Source: Warburgia ugandensis (Eukaryota > Streptophyta > Magnoliopsida > Canellales > Canellaceae). From it: 64,000 nucleotides of DNA. The stretch is taken from assembly GCA_035236585.1 (NCBI GenBank), contig CP141132.1, positions 81,582,880 through 81,646,879 on the forward strand. Direction: 5' to 3'. Of this stretch, positions 35,203 through 47,100 are shown piece after piece. The position numbers and the translations under genes were made by a program. How positions within the stretch are numbered: position 1 is the first letter of the stretch; every line of letters begins with the position of its first letter. The notes beneath the pieces were generated by a model. It was not told the DNA's origin and did no database searches. It was given only the letters and a program-made list of their open reading frames with translations.

Positions 35203-38200
35203 TCAATTCAAGAATACTGCTCTACATGAATTTACAATCTGTCCGTATATTCCAAACTGCACCTGAGACTGCTTGCGGCAGATGATTGGAGACTTTGCGC
35301 CAAATCTGCATGTATGGTTGAGAAACATGCATTTGGTAGCAGTCCACAGGCTTTCAGATGAGAATTCAGTGTCTCGTAAAACCATTCTGCTTCTCTTGGG
35401 CGTGGCATTTGAACCTGGATGGTCGTTTTCAAGACCTGGTATCTGCAAAAGATTGGAATATGAAGCATTCAGATTTTGTTTCTCATAAATCCCTTCCGAA
35501 CTGTCTACTGCTAAATCCTCTTTGTTATCTGACTGATGGCCTGTTTGTTGATCATTTACAGTACCCAAAACTCTACTGGCCTCACTGGCTACTCCAACAG
35601 CACGCCAAGCCTCCGCCACTAGCTGTATACTGTTCTTCCCAGGCAAAACACCTGCTTCTTCCATCATGTGAAGAATTTCTTCTGCTTTCCATGGCTGTCT
35701 CAGTTCTCCATATCCCCATATAAAAGGGCAGCCCCAGTGCACAAAGCTCCCGCCTATGCGGGGTCCGGGGAAGGGGCGGGCCACAATGGCCTAAAGTAGG
35801 CAGCCTTACCTTGCATTTTTGCAAGAGGCTGATTCCACGCCTTGAACCCGTGACCTCAAGGTCACATGACGACAACTTTTACCGTTGCGCCAAGGCTCCC
35901 CTTCATCTCCATATCCCCATATAAGAGTGTCAAATGTCTTCAGATTGGGAGACACTCCAGATTCACACATTTTCTTGTAAACTTTCATTGCATTATCCAT
36001 TTTGGCTGCACTGCACCAGCCACTGATTACAGTGGTGAAGATCACAACATTGGGACGTACCCCCAATTTGTCCATTTTTGTCAGAAGGGTCTCGGCATTC
36101 TCAGGTTCTCGTGAGCGGACATAACCTTTTGCAAGAATGCTGTATGCATGTATGTCTGGTTCTATACCAGCGTCCACCATACCATCAAAGACCTCCCTGC
36201 ATCTATCCATAAGTCCTGCTGTGCTCCATGCATTCATAATGGTGCTGAATGTTATCACATCTGGTTTGATCCCAGATCCTTCCATCAATTCCAGAACCTG
36301 TTAGATAACAAAATATGAACCTTAAGTTGCCGCAGGAAACGCCAGTCATAAGGAAACGGCAAAACCAAAGTACTAAAGATTTTGACTCGGATAATAAGAG
36401 AATATGAGAACGGAATAGAAAACAAATATAAATCAGATTGTTTAGTTGTATAATGTTTATATATACTTTCAGAAAATCAGTGAAACTTGAAAAGATAACA
36501 CATCATATATTAGGGGAGGTTAAGTGATGAACAGAAAACACTAAACCAAATTTGTCATAAAGGAGTGTCCATTAAGACAGCTTTTTCAAAAGATGACCAA
36601 CCAGCCACATAATAAATACAACATGGAAAAGGAAGCAGAGACAGATAGTTAGCAGTTTATCAGTGTCTAAATCTCACCTCATCCACCCCTTCTGTATCCG
36701 TAATATCTAGAAATCCTTTTATCAGAGAGTTGAAAATGACTAAATTAGGCTGCAGGCCGAGACTCTTCATCCTGTAAACAAATCTCAAAGCATCTTTCAT
36801 ATTGCCTTCCTTACAGTAACCACTGATTATAATGCCACAAGTACGTTCATTTGGCTGCAGTTTCATATTCTGCATCTCCAATATCAGTTCCTCGGCTCTA
36901 TAGGTTTCTCCATTTTGAGCATAAGCTCTTGCAAGTGTATTGTATGAGACAACATCAGGTGGCACACCAGAAGATACCATCTTATGTATCACCTTCCAAG
37001 CTTCTTCGAGATTTTGTTTATTACACCAGGCCCTGACAATAATATTATATGTCCTCTGATTTGGTCTTGCATTCTCCTCAAGAGACATCAAATCGAGCAG
37101 CTTAAGGGACTCCTGAGGTCTACCTGCAATTCCATAACCTTTCATTAATGTGTTGAAAGTGCTGGTTGTTGGTTTACATCCATTCTCCTTCATCTTCCAG
37201 AAGGTTTTCATAGCTTCCACTACATTTCCAGCCTCAGAGAAGGCATTGATTATGGCATTGAAGAATATGGAGTCAGGCTTCAATCCAGTAGCTTCTAACT
37301 GAGAAATGAGTGGGGGAATGGATTTAAAGCGCTTCTGCATCGTCAAGGCAGCTAGTAGAGTTGTATATGTTATCAGCGAAGGCCTGTGTCCTTCATCAAG
37401 TAAACTTTCAAATACAGACTCAACTTCATGGGGCTTCCCTCTTTCTATCAAGATATTCATGATCTTTGTCCTAGAGCGAACTGTCTGGCAACTGCCTTTG
37501 CTTGAGCATAGAAGGCAGGAGGATCGAGATTGGGAATCTGAATAACTTGAACTATGATATATAAGATTCTTGTCAGGCGGATGATTTTCCTGTCAAATTG
37601 AAGAAGCATCAGACTTCACTGCTAGAAAATTTTTAATAAAAAAACTTGTTGAGGCATATGATGTGCTGTAAACCTGTTTCAAAAGTTGGGATCGAAACAG
37701 AGATTAGCATCAAAATTTTGAGATTGACTTGACTGGATCAACATAAAAAGCACCAATCCCTCACTTAACAGGCCAAGTCGATCATTTATTTCATCAAATT
37801 CTTATAAGATAGACATTCAGGTTTAATTGTGGTCACTCTTAACTAATTTGACTAGAGAACTCTTGAAATATGCATGAAGAAGGTGGATCAACATGAAATA
37901 GCACCTCATTGAGATCTGAGCTGCTCTTTGCCACTTGGCCCTTCTTCCTCTGTCTTTTTATTTCTAGAGGTCAGTTTGCTATTTCCTCTGTTTAGTTAGT
38001 AAACAGAAGAGAATAATGGCTGTATGCAGCAAGTATATGAAAATTGAGTTTAGAACCCCTTACCGATTGATCAGGACTGTAATATGAAGTATACCCATAA
38101 AATTTCTCTTGTGAAACCATGTAATGTTAAAAAACACACAACTTGCAAATAAGGCTTTTGGTTGCAGGGTTCAACTCAATGATGTTAATGAAAATTATAT

Positions 38201-38520
38201 GATTTAATAAAGAATCAGAGTTTGGATTTCAGACTCAGTTCTAAGGGCCCTGACAAACCAGTGAAGTCAGTGAAGTGTCTAAGTAAATCAGTTTGTTAAC
38301 ATTGATATCGTGATCTCAATCAAAGATTATATAGAAGTAAAAACTGGAAAAATCTCAAAGATGAAATCTGTATCTCAGATATGAACCATCCATATAAATG
38401 AGTAGTAAATGATACCTTGTCTGGAGATGCTTCATCCCCTTTTTTCTTCTTTATACTTGGTACATTTTGTTCCTTGGTCACATTATGCAATTTGAGCCGC
38501 TGCTTATGAGACTCTTCCAT
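35203..38520 (-). CDS. P-class pentatricopeptide repeat protein, last exon interrupted by a SINE
   Basis: Exons: 38520-38416 (M-E-E-S-H-K-Q..., 35 codons), 37589-36678 (304 codons) and 36297-35203. All junctions are phase 0 with GT-AG introns. After a short basic N-terminus and the signature [18 protein letters not shown], the protein is a run of about a dozen 35-residue PPR motifs (for example [14 protein letters not shown]). It matches the Arabidopsis At5g25630/At5g21222 type; P-class PPR proteins usually bind organellar RNA. Exon 3 carries a 201-bp Au-like SINE insertion. Translation enters the SINE, reads 33 foreign residues and stops at TAA 35808-35806, giving 502 residues (469 native). 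The uninterrupted frame would give 636, so 167 C-terminal residues including the last repeat are lost. Reading resumes in the same frame after the SINE, so removing the insert restores the ORF exactly. Start choice: an in-frame TGA lies just upstream of this ATG. Confidence 0.9.
35705..35723. repeat. Target-site duplication, copy 1, of the SINE in the PPR gene
   Basis: tctccatatccccatataa, identical over 19 bp to 35906-35924 on the other side of the SINE. It encodes part of the L-I-W-G-Y-G-E segment of the PPR protein. Confidence 0.95.
35724..35905 (-). mobile_element. Au-like SINE, young full-length insertion in the PPR coding exon
   Basis: In the gene's sense the element reads ggggagccttggcgcaacgg (A box), ggtcacgggttcaaggcg (B box), agcctcttgcaaaaatgcaa, ggcccgccccttccccgg, ggcgggagctttgtgca and ends ggggctgccctttta. 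It is flanked by a perfect 19-bp target duplication, the best preserved in the window, so it is probably the youngest copy here. It is a non-autonomous tRNA-derived retroposon mobilised by a LINE's machinery. It carries two stops in the PPR frame (35808-35806 and 35793-35791). Confidence 0.95.
35906..35924. repeat. Target-site duplication, copy 2, of the SINE in the PPR gene
   Basis: Perfect 19-bp copy of 35705-35723, directly after the 5' end of the SINE. Confidence 0.95.
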
Positions 38521-40155
38521 GTCTTGATCTCTAACTGATTCCTCTGAACCACTTCTAGTGCCAATGTCTCAAGATCTCATATATCGGACCATGCAGCAAG
38601 TAAAAAGATTGGCCTGTTTCACCCAATCAGCTCTATTTACAAAACTTCAAAAAGTAATCGGCAGTTTCATGTTTTGATTGTGCTGCATGAATTCTATTGA
38701 AATAGTTCTAGGAAGAAGAAAGAACCATTTGGGAGATTGTATATTTAACGGATCAGTCTATACCACACATCCAAAGATGTTAGTACAGAGCTATTGCAAA
38801 AATACAAGCGCTATAGTTGCTCTCACAGAGCTAAATGTTTCAGATGCACCACAATAATCCATAGTTAACAACCAAATTCAACACTTTCAGGTTTGAAACT
38901 GAAAAATGGGTGAGAAAATAAACAGGATGAAGATTTGGCAGATGATCTAGAGGTCATCTAAGGGTGTTCTGAGGCTCACAGTAACAAGAACGAGACCATC
39001 ACATACAGAATTTGGAAGGAAAAATTAAGAAATAGGAAATCAGGAGAGAGTAATACACTGATGTCCACAAAATAATAGAGAAACAGGAACATTAACAGAT
39101 AAAACTAAAAATAAATTCCGTCACTCGCTTCAGGATTAACAAAGTAGAAACAAAACAAGCACTACTAACAAGAGCAAGTTCAAGATAATTAAATCAGAGA
39201 AAAGAAAAGGGACAAAGAATCTCCAGTTATTAGCAAAACTTCACAACCACATTTTGGATTTTCTTAAATTCGAAATATTCAGAACTTAGGAGGGAAAAAG
39301 AAAGTGCTATAACCTTATTCCTGTTATCCTCTCACATAAACACGTGATAGTTGGATGCTAGGATAAGTAGCGTGTAAAATCTTATTAGAGCTTCATCATG
39401 GAGTGGCATACTTAATACTATCCCACAGGGAGGCATATAAATGCAAATAGACTGGCTAAGCATGGAGATAAAATCAAGAATTCAAAATGATATAAAGTGT
39501 AAGAGAAAAGGCCTTCTCTTGGAATGGCAAAATTAGGAGCTTCTTCCATGGAAGGTCATGGATCAACGCAAGAAAGAATCATAAACCATCCATCTGGGAT
39601 CTAAAAACTAAAGGAGAAGATACTTCAAGGAAACAGAGATTTGACAGAAAACAGTGGAATTCCCATCTGGGTACCTATTTTTACATCATATCTATCTGAC
39701 TTCTAAATCAGGAACTAAGATAGAAGCAATTTGCACCCAATAACCAGTTGAATTTCTCAATAAACAGCAGCATGCAAAAGACACAGTAAACTAAGCAACA
39801 TATCAACCAAACAATCAAAATTGCTGAGACTACAAATTCAATAGAAAACCCATCTGGGTCTGTGCTCATTGCAACATAATCATGAGAAAAACAGAAAGAA
39901 ATGTAAAAATTGGGATGGTATACACTTAAATTATATGAGAGAACTGTACCTTCGGTGTTCCTTAGTTGCCGGTGCAGTGGAAGAAAGAGAGGATTAGAGC
40001 TTTGAATTGCAGGCACATGCAGACTTCAGATATCATCCAGAAAATCTTATCCACAAAATATAATCCACAGACAAAAATGGAAAAAGGGAAGAATGAGAAG
40101 AATCTACACAAAAGATTACGACTTATATGTGGTAGTCCCCCAGCCAAAAAGACCT
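38521..40155 (-). other. Probable 5' UTR and 5' UTR intron of the PPR gene
   Basis: A donor-like CGAAG|GTACAG on the minus strand (exon end at 39950) lies about 200 bp downstream of a TATA box, which suggests a non-coding first exon (about 40130-39950) and an intron of more than 1 kb. The putative first exon contains an ATG (40016) opening M-P-A-I-Q-S-S-N-P-L, in effect an upstream ORF. The acceptor is not certain. Confidence 0.45.
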
Positions 40156-40162
40156 CTTTATA
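40156..40162 (-). promoter_or_regulatory. TATA box of the PPR gene
   Basis: The minus strand reads AATATAAAGAGG, a good plant TATA box, upstream of the putative non-coding first exon. Confidence 0.5.
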
Positions 40163-41277
40163 TTGAGGTGGCTACATGTACAAGTGGTGATGATTCTAGC
40201 CATTCATCTTTTGGGCCCAGCCCCAATAAAAATAGGTGCCATAAGATTTTAGGCTACTTTATTTGGTAGATCCAAGAAATTTATCATATTCAAAATCGCT
40301 TGGATGTGCCATAGGTCGAATTTCAAGCTTATTGGCTACTTTTAACTAACCGTTACTTTCTGTTGATTTTTTGAAAGACCCTAAAGAATTAGTTTGGATC
40401 ATCCAAAATTCTAAATACATTAATTTTTAAGGGGTTAACGGGATAGCAAATATGATAACTAAAGGCAAGAGAAGCGCGTAATCTCTATAATTTTTTTAAA
40501 AGATCTATATCATTCATCTTGTTCTCCCTTTCTTCTTAATCTACAAGTGAAAATCGAGCAAATCAAATGATTCTCACTCACTCTTTTTTTGTCATAGCCG
40601 ATCTCGATGAGGTAATGCATCACAACCCTTTAGGAAATATAGGATGTTTGTACATTGAAGGGGATTTTTCTTTAAGATAGGTTTGGCAATGATATATGTT
40701 AAGAGGGGGTATCCCAAGATACACACAAAAAAGTTGTATAAATAATGACCTATTGGGTGTGTGAGTTACCTGTTCAAAAAAATTAAGCGAGAGAACTAAA
40801 TGAAAAATATAGATCTTCCAAAAAAATTACCTAGATTGGATTCTTCACTTGCCTCTCATGGAGGGAGGGCTGGATTTATTATTTTCTCTAAATATATTTG
40901 AAGTCATCCATTTCAAATCTCCTTAGTAGAATGTTCTATGGAGAAAGGTTAGATGAGTGACTTGATTACCAAAATTCAGGCTGCTTTTAATTCTACTGAC
41001 ATACTAGATTGTTGTCTTCGGCTAGCATCTACCATATAAAAACTATTCCTTAAAAGCCAAAACATTCTAAAAGAGATGTACGGCTTAGATCTTCCAAAAA
41101 ATCACATTCCATGAGAAAGTAGCTCATCGAGTTCTTTAAATGCCCTTTAGCACTAACTTTTTGAGCTTTGGGTGTGCAATTTGTGTTTAAATTGTAAAAT
41201 GCCCTTTGAATGCATACTGCAACCAAGGACACTAGGTTGAAAGCAAGCCTGCCCGGGCATCAAGCTTGAAGTTACTC

Positions 41278-42061
41278 GTGAGTGCACGAAGCTCCTATAT
41301 ATGTTGGGTTTAGGTAAGGGGCTGTAACATCCTAAAAACTTTAAATGTCAATTTGAGTGAATAATGAAAAATATTAAATTGGGATGAAAAGAACATATTA
41401 AGTTTTATATTTTTGGAGTTTTATAAGTGAAAGACTAGATAGACATACAATCTAGTATTGCTACCTCTATTATTAGATAGTATTCGAAAAGACGATTCCA
41501 ATGATACTAAGTTTGCATAAATCAAAGTTCGAATGGAGAAAATATGAATATATGAATATGAGAGGCATTTCTATAATAATAAGATTAAAAATAACAGATG
41601 AAATGCTTAAATGAAAGGGGTTGTATTTGATATAGACACCCCCTCACTTAAGGGAACCCGACACAATGTTGAGTCTGTTTCTTCTCAAACCTAACAAATA
41701 AAAAAAACTCGACGAAGAGGAGAGGGATTTTCAATAAAAACAAGTGCTCATTTCACTGAGAATCCTTGTTTTGAGAAAAGGAAATTGACACTCGGGGTTT
41801 TTCAAAGTGAATTTAAAAGTAAAGATCTTCTACTGTTGTTTAGTCTTTAAAAATAATTTTTATTAGAGATCAAGCTCGCTATGTCAATGTCTTTTGTATT
41901 TAAAAAGTGTTATAAAAACCTGAACTGTCACAAGGGTGAACCACAAAGGTCTATAGTACATAGTTTTACCTTGCATTTTTGCAAGAGACTATTTTCATGC
42001 CTTGAACCCATGACTTCAAGGTCACACAACAATAACTTTACCGTTACACCAAGGCTCTCTT
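41278..42061 (-). mobile_element. Au-like SINE split by a solo LTR
   Basis: The 3' part of the SINE is at 41278-41322 (agtgcacgaagctcctata...) and the rest at 41933-42061 (gaaccacaaaggtct...tttgcaagagac...accaaggctct), minus orientation. Flanking gcttgaagttac at 41264-41275 and 42062-42073 is a 12-bp target duplication. The 610-bp insert between the two parts is described separately. Confidence 0.8.
41323..41932. mobile_element. Probable solo LTR nested in a SINE
   Basis: A 610-bp block starts TGTAACATCC and ends CTGTCACA (TG...CA rule) and interrupts the SINE in its middle. The flanking pentamers ggggc and agggt differ only by transitions, compatible with an old 5-bp target duplication. It contains 'tataaaaacc' near its right end. 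There is no internal domain, so it is best read as a solo LTR, family not assigned. Confidence 0.6.
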
Positions 42062-44190
42062 GCTTGAAGTTACCCTCAGCACTCAAAAAATTTGTGTTGA
42101 AGAGGGTTGGTAAGACAAAAAAAAGTGTACATCCAAACTAACATCGTAGGATGTAAGTTAAGTCATTTGTGTTAATAAATTCCTAAATAGACAAGATATT
42201 CCTATTGTATGTTGAACCTTGGATGAGCTCAATGGCAAGCTCTAACTTAGTCATGTTTTTTGGAAAATCTATGACATTCATCTCATTTGCAGAGCCTCGA
42301 TGCCCTGCCTCTGAAAACCACTTCCATCTTATGATGATAACCTATGTTATTTTGGATGAAAAATTACAACCATTGATTTTGAAAAAAAAAAAAAAAACAA
42401 GAGTCCCAATAAGAGTACACATGGAAGAGGAGTGTAAAAAGTACATGCCTCTTTTTAAATGCATGATTAAACATCTTTTTCTTATCTAACCCATTTATCA
42501 TGTTGAGAATGGCTTAGATAGGTTAAACAACAAATTTCATGCACAACGAATTTTTTGGTTTACGTTTCTTTTGGTGAAAAATCACGACAATTCATTTTTA
42601 CTATCTTGCGAGACCCAAAGCAAGTAATTAAGATCATCCAAATACATTGATTTCTCATGGTTACCTCATCGTTTATATTATGAACATGATGAATGGCTTA
42701 GATCTATAAAAAAAAGTTTTACATGTATGAAAAAAGGGGGTACATTACTTTCCTCTTGTTGAGACTAAAAAAAAAATAGTGAGTGTTTTTTTATTTTATT
42801 TTATTTATTTTATCGAGCCAAGACTTATGAAGCACACTATCTAAAATCTACTATCTTAATTCTTAAATATACTTGAAATCTCTCCAACAACGAGAAAGGG
42901 ACATCCCAAATCTTTGATCAAGCGATGCATTAAGGGGTGCCATGTTATCTGCGACCAAGTTGGACTAGATGGCTTTCCAAAAATAGCTGAGTGGTTATAA
43001 TGGAGACTCAACAAGATGAATGGCATAGATCATCGAGAAAACATAGAGCTTGCCCTTGAGCCTCTGTCTATAATTCCTCACCAAATGTGGGTATTATGGA
43101 CTTAGGAACTTCCTTTGCTTACTCGTGACAAAAAGACAGGATGGATGAGATATGGGCATGAACATGTAGGATTGAATGTTCAGTAAATCACTGAAGAAGC
43201 TGAAAATACTAAGTGAAACCTTTTGGGGCCCACACGTGTTCCTTAGATTTTTAGTTTTACCTTGTTCTGATGATCTTAGGCCGTTGATCCATGAAGCATT
43301 GTCGGAATTGCTGTTGATTTTTGTTGGACTCTATCTTGTACTTTGGCTCTTAAGTAGTAGGATCAGAACAAACCATGTGGGTCAACCATTGATACTCTAC
43401 AAATTTCAAGGGCCTGATCACTGCCCCATTTTCTCATCTGAGCCTGATGGTTAAAGCGCCATGCTTGACATATTTTGGCACATGAGGCGGCAGGGCTGAC
43501 TGCGTAACATAATGAAAATGTATTGGACTGTAAATCCCGATTCGACCCGTGTGGCATCGGGAATTGGCAGGCAAGCAGGACTTAATGTCAAATCAATCAA
43601 GTGGCATAGAATAGGGGGCTTTTCTTAGGTTGACCAAAATGAAGATCCCCAATTACATCTATACATTCTCTATTAGATACATTTAAGACCAAGCATGTTT
43701 GAGGGGAGACCAGAGTTGTTTGCCATCAACTGCGAACAGAGAAAACTTAGAGCCTCAGTTTATCTCTTGACAATATGATGGTTCCCTGGACCATATGGCA
43801 CAGTTGGGCTTGAACCTTGAGTAGGTGATCGCACCTTTGATCTCATTTCTTGGGCCTTGGAAATATCGTAAACTAACAACATCCTTTTTATTATATTTTT
43901 TCTTAGTTGCATTTACACCTTTTTTATCTGAAGTTTTTAACCATTCATTTTCTTACGACTAAAAGCACTGTTTTAGCTAATGAGATGAATTACTAGACAT
44001 CGAAAGGTGGGAGAACGAGATGAACGAAAGGGATCAACAATTGTGGGCCCCGTTCATGCGAAAATGAGAAGCGCTTCTAAGGAAGTGCTCTTCAGGAGCT
44101 TCACTTCCTCAAGTGTGTAAGAACTCGCATAAAACTACTACTACACTCTTCCAACAGCCTCTCCCTCTCCCTCTCCCTCTCTGCTGTACA

Positions 44191-47100
44191 ATGTTGAATG
44201 CATGGAAATGGTATAAAAAATGCTTGGCTGTTCATCCGGTAAAGACCCAGATCATTAGTTCTGGATTTCTATGGGGAGTAGGCGATATTGGAGCCCAAGC
44301 CATAACTCAATCCTCTTTGAGAAAACAAAATCCACACCCAGTAAGCATCTATGAACATAAATTCTAGATTATTTTCTTTTCGATTCATTTTTTTTTTTGT
44401 TTGATCTTCTGAATAATGGATAGTATTTGTTTTCTGATATGATCATTGTGTAGTACTTGGTTTTGGGCTATGGGTATCTATCTGCTCATGTTCTTCTTAT
44501 TCCATAACTGGGTTTGTCTGATTTCTTGTTTTAATTCATATGATCGTGGAATGGTATTGGTTTCTAGCCCGCATACTTGATTTTGAGTTATGGGTTTGTA
44601 TTGATTTTTTGGAAAAATGTTGGGATATTCAGCATTAGCTAGCTTTAGTCCTTTGTTTGGTGTCTGGGTTGCGCTAGTTTTATTTGTGGAGTTCTGGTTG
44701 TTTCTGCTTGAGGGGTTTATCTCCGATACACCCGTTGCCTGTTTATATCCTTACTTGTTTGATGTTAATCCTGCTCTGTGATTTTTCGTGCCAGTCATGT
44801 CGAACTATACCCTTTTTTTAACATCGAAGCCGCTTTGTTTTGCAATTGCTAGGATGTCATGTGGCCATTCGAAAAGAAATTGAAATGTGTAAACCGTTTG
44901 ACTGAATGTTTGTGGTTTAACACCTGTCTCCTCGATGACAGCTGGAGTGATGTTGTATTCATTTGATTGAATGCATTTGATCAAGATCATCTGTTAATCT
45001 TAGATGGTTTCTAGAGTCCTGTCACACTGACTGCTCACTGTTAGTATCTTGAGTAAATATAGCTCAAGGCACTTAGATGAGAGCAACGAGTTTTGTTTGT
45101 TTTGACACTCATTAGGAATGTTGAAAAAGAGCTTGTCTTTTTGCAGTGCTTTCTCTATTTTGTTGCTTAACTGGTTTGCAGTTCCATCTGTTAGTTGATC
45201 CAATGGAGTGAAAATGGTGTAACCATCCAGTTTGCCCTTTCCCTCTTCTTCTTAGTCTTCTTTTTGCCTTTTTCACCAATGAGTATGTGAAAAGGTTAAG
45301 TAGAACACATGGAGGGTGGGAATAGGCTAGGAATCATGTGAATCAAACTGTACCAAATCTAGTAAATATTAGAAGGTTCATCCTAACAAAGTTAAACTCA
45401 TGCATAAAATAAGTAGAAAACATAGGAAATACTTAATATTCAAGATGGCCCTCCCACCAGAAAAGGCTATGGCAATAGTCATCTTGCTATGCAAGTAGAA
45501 AATACACTGATATTAGAAGGAAGAACAGAATCATCACAATGTAGTCCTCCCCAATAAAGGAGCATCTCCTATACATCACTTGGCTTGTCAATTCGTTGGT
45601 CTAGTTAAAATATCTACAATGCATTGGTGCTTCTAGGTTTGTGTCTGACTGAGGGTTACACCTCTCCATTAATTTCAGCTATTTTAAGGATATGCTTGTC
45701 AATTTCAACGGTAAAAGTTGTTGTCATGTGACCTTGAGGTAACAGGTTCAAGGCTGGAATCAGCCTCTTACAAAATGCAAGGTAAGGCTGCCTACTATAG
45801 ACCCTTGTGGTCCGCCCCTTCCCCGGACCCTGCATAGGCGGGAGCTTCGTGCACCAGTGCTGCCCTTTTATAGTTGTCAGTTTCAAGTGGTTGAGCTCCT
45901 GTTCCTTTCCCACTTGTTTACTCTGGGAGAATCATTCCTACAACCCAAGTCCAAGATTGCTGCACAAGTTCTCTTTCTGAAAATACTTAGTTTGGCAATA
46001 GGCCTGACCCGTCTTCTTCATTAGAAATTCCAGACCATCTAGTTCAAAAACCATTCATGCTTTCTCCATAATGAGTTCTAAATGACCTCCAATTTTTGTC
46101 TGTTTGTAAGAGCTTTCATCAAAATTTGGTTTGATGACATCTGGAGTAGGGGGTATCTGTCTTGCCACATTCTTCGTGGTCTATAAAACTCCTGGAGATC
46201 AGTTTACAGTTCCAATGAACAGTTGGCAGTAGGTCTAGAAACACTTTTCTTGATGCCGTGGATCAATAATGGATAGCTGAATATGTACTGTTAACAAGCA
46301 AACCCCTTTGCTCATTCCATGAAATATTGCTTGTTCCTCAAATGGTGGAAAATGAAAAATTAGACGAAGGATCTTTCATTTGTCTCAGTATCACCGTGCA
46401 TATTTGCTTGTGGAGCATCAACTTAAATGCGTAAGCACTAAAAAATGTGACTGTATATCAAGTAGTACAAATTAATATGGATAAATATATGGTTTACAGT
46501 TGCTTTTACCCACATGTATGAGCACATCAACTTATGCTTGATCTAAAGAACACCTCTTCTCTAGATTGACATGCATGGACAAACTTGTTCTTGTTGCTAT
46601 TCTATGATATACTACTACTACAAGGATAGAAAGATTTAGTTGGACCATTCATCATCATCATCATCATCAAGACCTTATCCCAATTAGGGGTCGGCCACAT
46701 GAATCTTATTCCTCCATTCCACTCTATTAAATACCATGGCTTCATTTAGTCCCAAAGTTTTTAAATCTTTCCTCACCACTTCTATCCACGTTCTTTTGGG
46801 CCTTCCCCTTGCCCTTTTAGAACCTTCAACTTATATTGCCTCACTCGTAATTGGTGTCGTTGTTGGTCTCCTTTGAACATGTCCAAACCATCTAAGTCTA
46901 ATCTCCCTCATCTTGGTACCTATTGGTGCTATCCCTAAATTTTCTCCAATATTTTCATTTCTAATTCTATCCTTTCTTGTCTTACCACTCATCCATCTCA
47001 ACATCCTCATTTCTGCGACACTCATCCTATGAGTATGATATTCCTTAACTGCCCAACACTCTGATCCATTGAGCATGGCCAGCCTTATAGCCATCTTATA

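Larger units (their letters stand above)
40163..44190. other. Intergenic spacer between the PPR and Mpv17-family promoters
   Basis: The two genes diverge, so both promoters lie here. The spacer holds the SINE/solo-LTR nest at 41264-42075 and a degenerate tRNA-Tyr-like stretch near 43440-43560. Otherwise it is AT-rich with homopolymer runs. A CTCCCT-rich tract (44157-44182) sits just before the Mpv17-family ATG. Confidence 0.5.

Noticed and set aside
46650-46669. (ATC)n tract considered as an independent microsatellite
   Set aside because: It is the 3' tail of the LINE on the minus strand, with a matching tract at the second LINE's end.
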